Source: Candidatus Latescibacterota bacterium
Lineage (GTDB): Bacteria; Latescibacterota; UBA2968; UBA8231
Assembly (NCBI GenBank): GCA_022826515.1
Contig: JAJDUT010000100.1
Location: 1-41,175 of the forward strand
Direction of reading: 5' to 3'
Length of the DNA stretch: 41,175 bases
This document shows, piece by piece, positions 41,025 through 41,175 of this stretch. Position numbers and translations under genes: made by a program. The notes below the pieces were generated by a model. It ran no database searches and had not been told where the DNA came from. It saw nothing but the letters and a program-made list of their open reading frames with translations. Positions within the stretch are counted from its first letter, which is position 1; each line of letters opens with the position of its first letter.

Positions 41025-41175
41025 ATGACCCAACCGAGCAACACACCCCCGGCCAAAGTACTCAGCAGCAATCCGGCTATTGCCCTGCTCCTAAAAAGGG
41101 TGCGGCAGGTGGCCAAAACGGATATCCAAGTGCTGATGTTGGGCGAGACCGGCGTCGGTAAGGGCCTACTCGCCC
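41025..41175 (+). CDS. Sigma-54-dependent transcriptional activator (AAA+ domain), truncated by window end
   Basis: Only the first 50 codons are in the window. GAGGG at 7-nt spacing supports this ATG. The Walker A motif GETGVGKG is at residues 40-47 after SNPAIALLLKRVRQVAKTDI, which is the standard entry of the sigma-54 interaction domain. The AAA+ domain starts almost at the N-terminus, so there is no receiver or GAF sensor before it, as in PspF-type activators. It would remodel sigma-54 RNA polymerase by ATP hydrolysis from upstream sites. The promoter in front is itself of sigma-54 type, and a seven-unit dyad array lies 120-270 bp upstream of it. Confidence 0.85.
   Translation, partial: MTQPSNTPPAKVLSSNPAIALLLKRVRQVAKTDIQVLMLGETGVGKGLLA

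Overview
This window is about 41 kb of GC-rich DNA from a diderm, probably uncultured bacterium. Best guess: the FCB/Latescibacterota-like part of the tree. The reasons are several secreted proteins ending in FlgD-Ig / 'PNPFN' or 'PNGDGxND' C-terminal domains, CRTAC1-type FG-GAP + ASPIC/UnbV proteins, a DUF6785/DUF6784 membrane protein, lipoproteins and beta-barrel-like proteins. No rRNA, tRNA, transposase, integrase or CRISPR array was recognised. The phylum assignment is inference from protein style only.

Left part (1-6.3 kb): a secreted PQQ-dependent dehydrogenase fused to an ankyrin domain, a TauD-type Fe(II)/2-oxoglutarate dioxygenase, a secreted metallophosphoesterase-like protein (opposite strand), and a PhnZ-family HD-domain mixed-valent diiron oxygenase. 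The dioxygenase plus PhnZ-like oxygenase recall the two-enzyme oxidative C-P cleavage pathways (PhnY/PhnZ, TmpA/TmpB). Next, on the minus strand (15.6 down to 6.3 kb), comes a catabolic-looking group: an enolase-superfamily (mandelate racemase type) enzyme, a DUF6785/6784 polytopic membrane protein, a secreted mutarotase-fold protein, an orphan family-5 solute-binding lipoprotein, and a large FG-GAP protein with a PNPFN sorting-type C-terminus.

Centre (15.7-38.4 kb, all minus strand) is the most unusual part. Unit A (38408 to 33632) is CRTAC1 - TPR lipoprotein - CRTAC1, joined by two ATGA stop/start overlaps. Unit B (33387 to 15724) runs: parvulin/SurA-like lipoprotein - protein A1 - protein B1 - GT-C/TPR membrane protein - protein A2 - protein A3 - protein B2 - CBM9-like protein, ending at a strong intrinsic terminator. 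A1, A2 and A3 are paralogous secreted proteins (discoidin-like region, a shared module containing the motif RTRTG, and a C-terminal PNGDG FlgD-Ig domain). B1 and B2 are about 900-residue paralogues with a conserved N-terminal domain, acidic Ca-loop-like repeats and a probable beta-barrel end. I recognise no described system with this layout. It looks like a dedicated cell-surface assembly locus carrying its own chaperone and a putative glycosyltransferase.

Right part (38.5-41.2 kb): an SDR reductase and a convergent FabV enoyl reductase. A 401-bp gene-free region follows. It holds a promoter-like element shared with two other transcription units, seven tandem 20-22 bp dyad elements phased to two helical turns, an intrinsic terminator, and a textbook sigma-54 promoter. 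The promoter faces the start of a sigma-54 activator gene that runs off the window.
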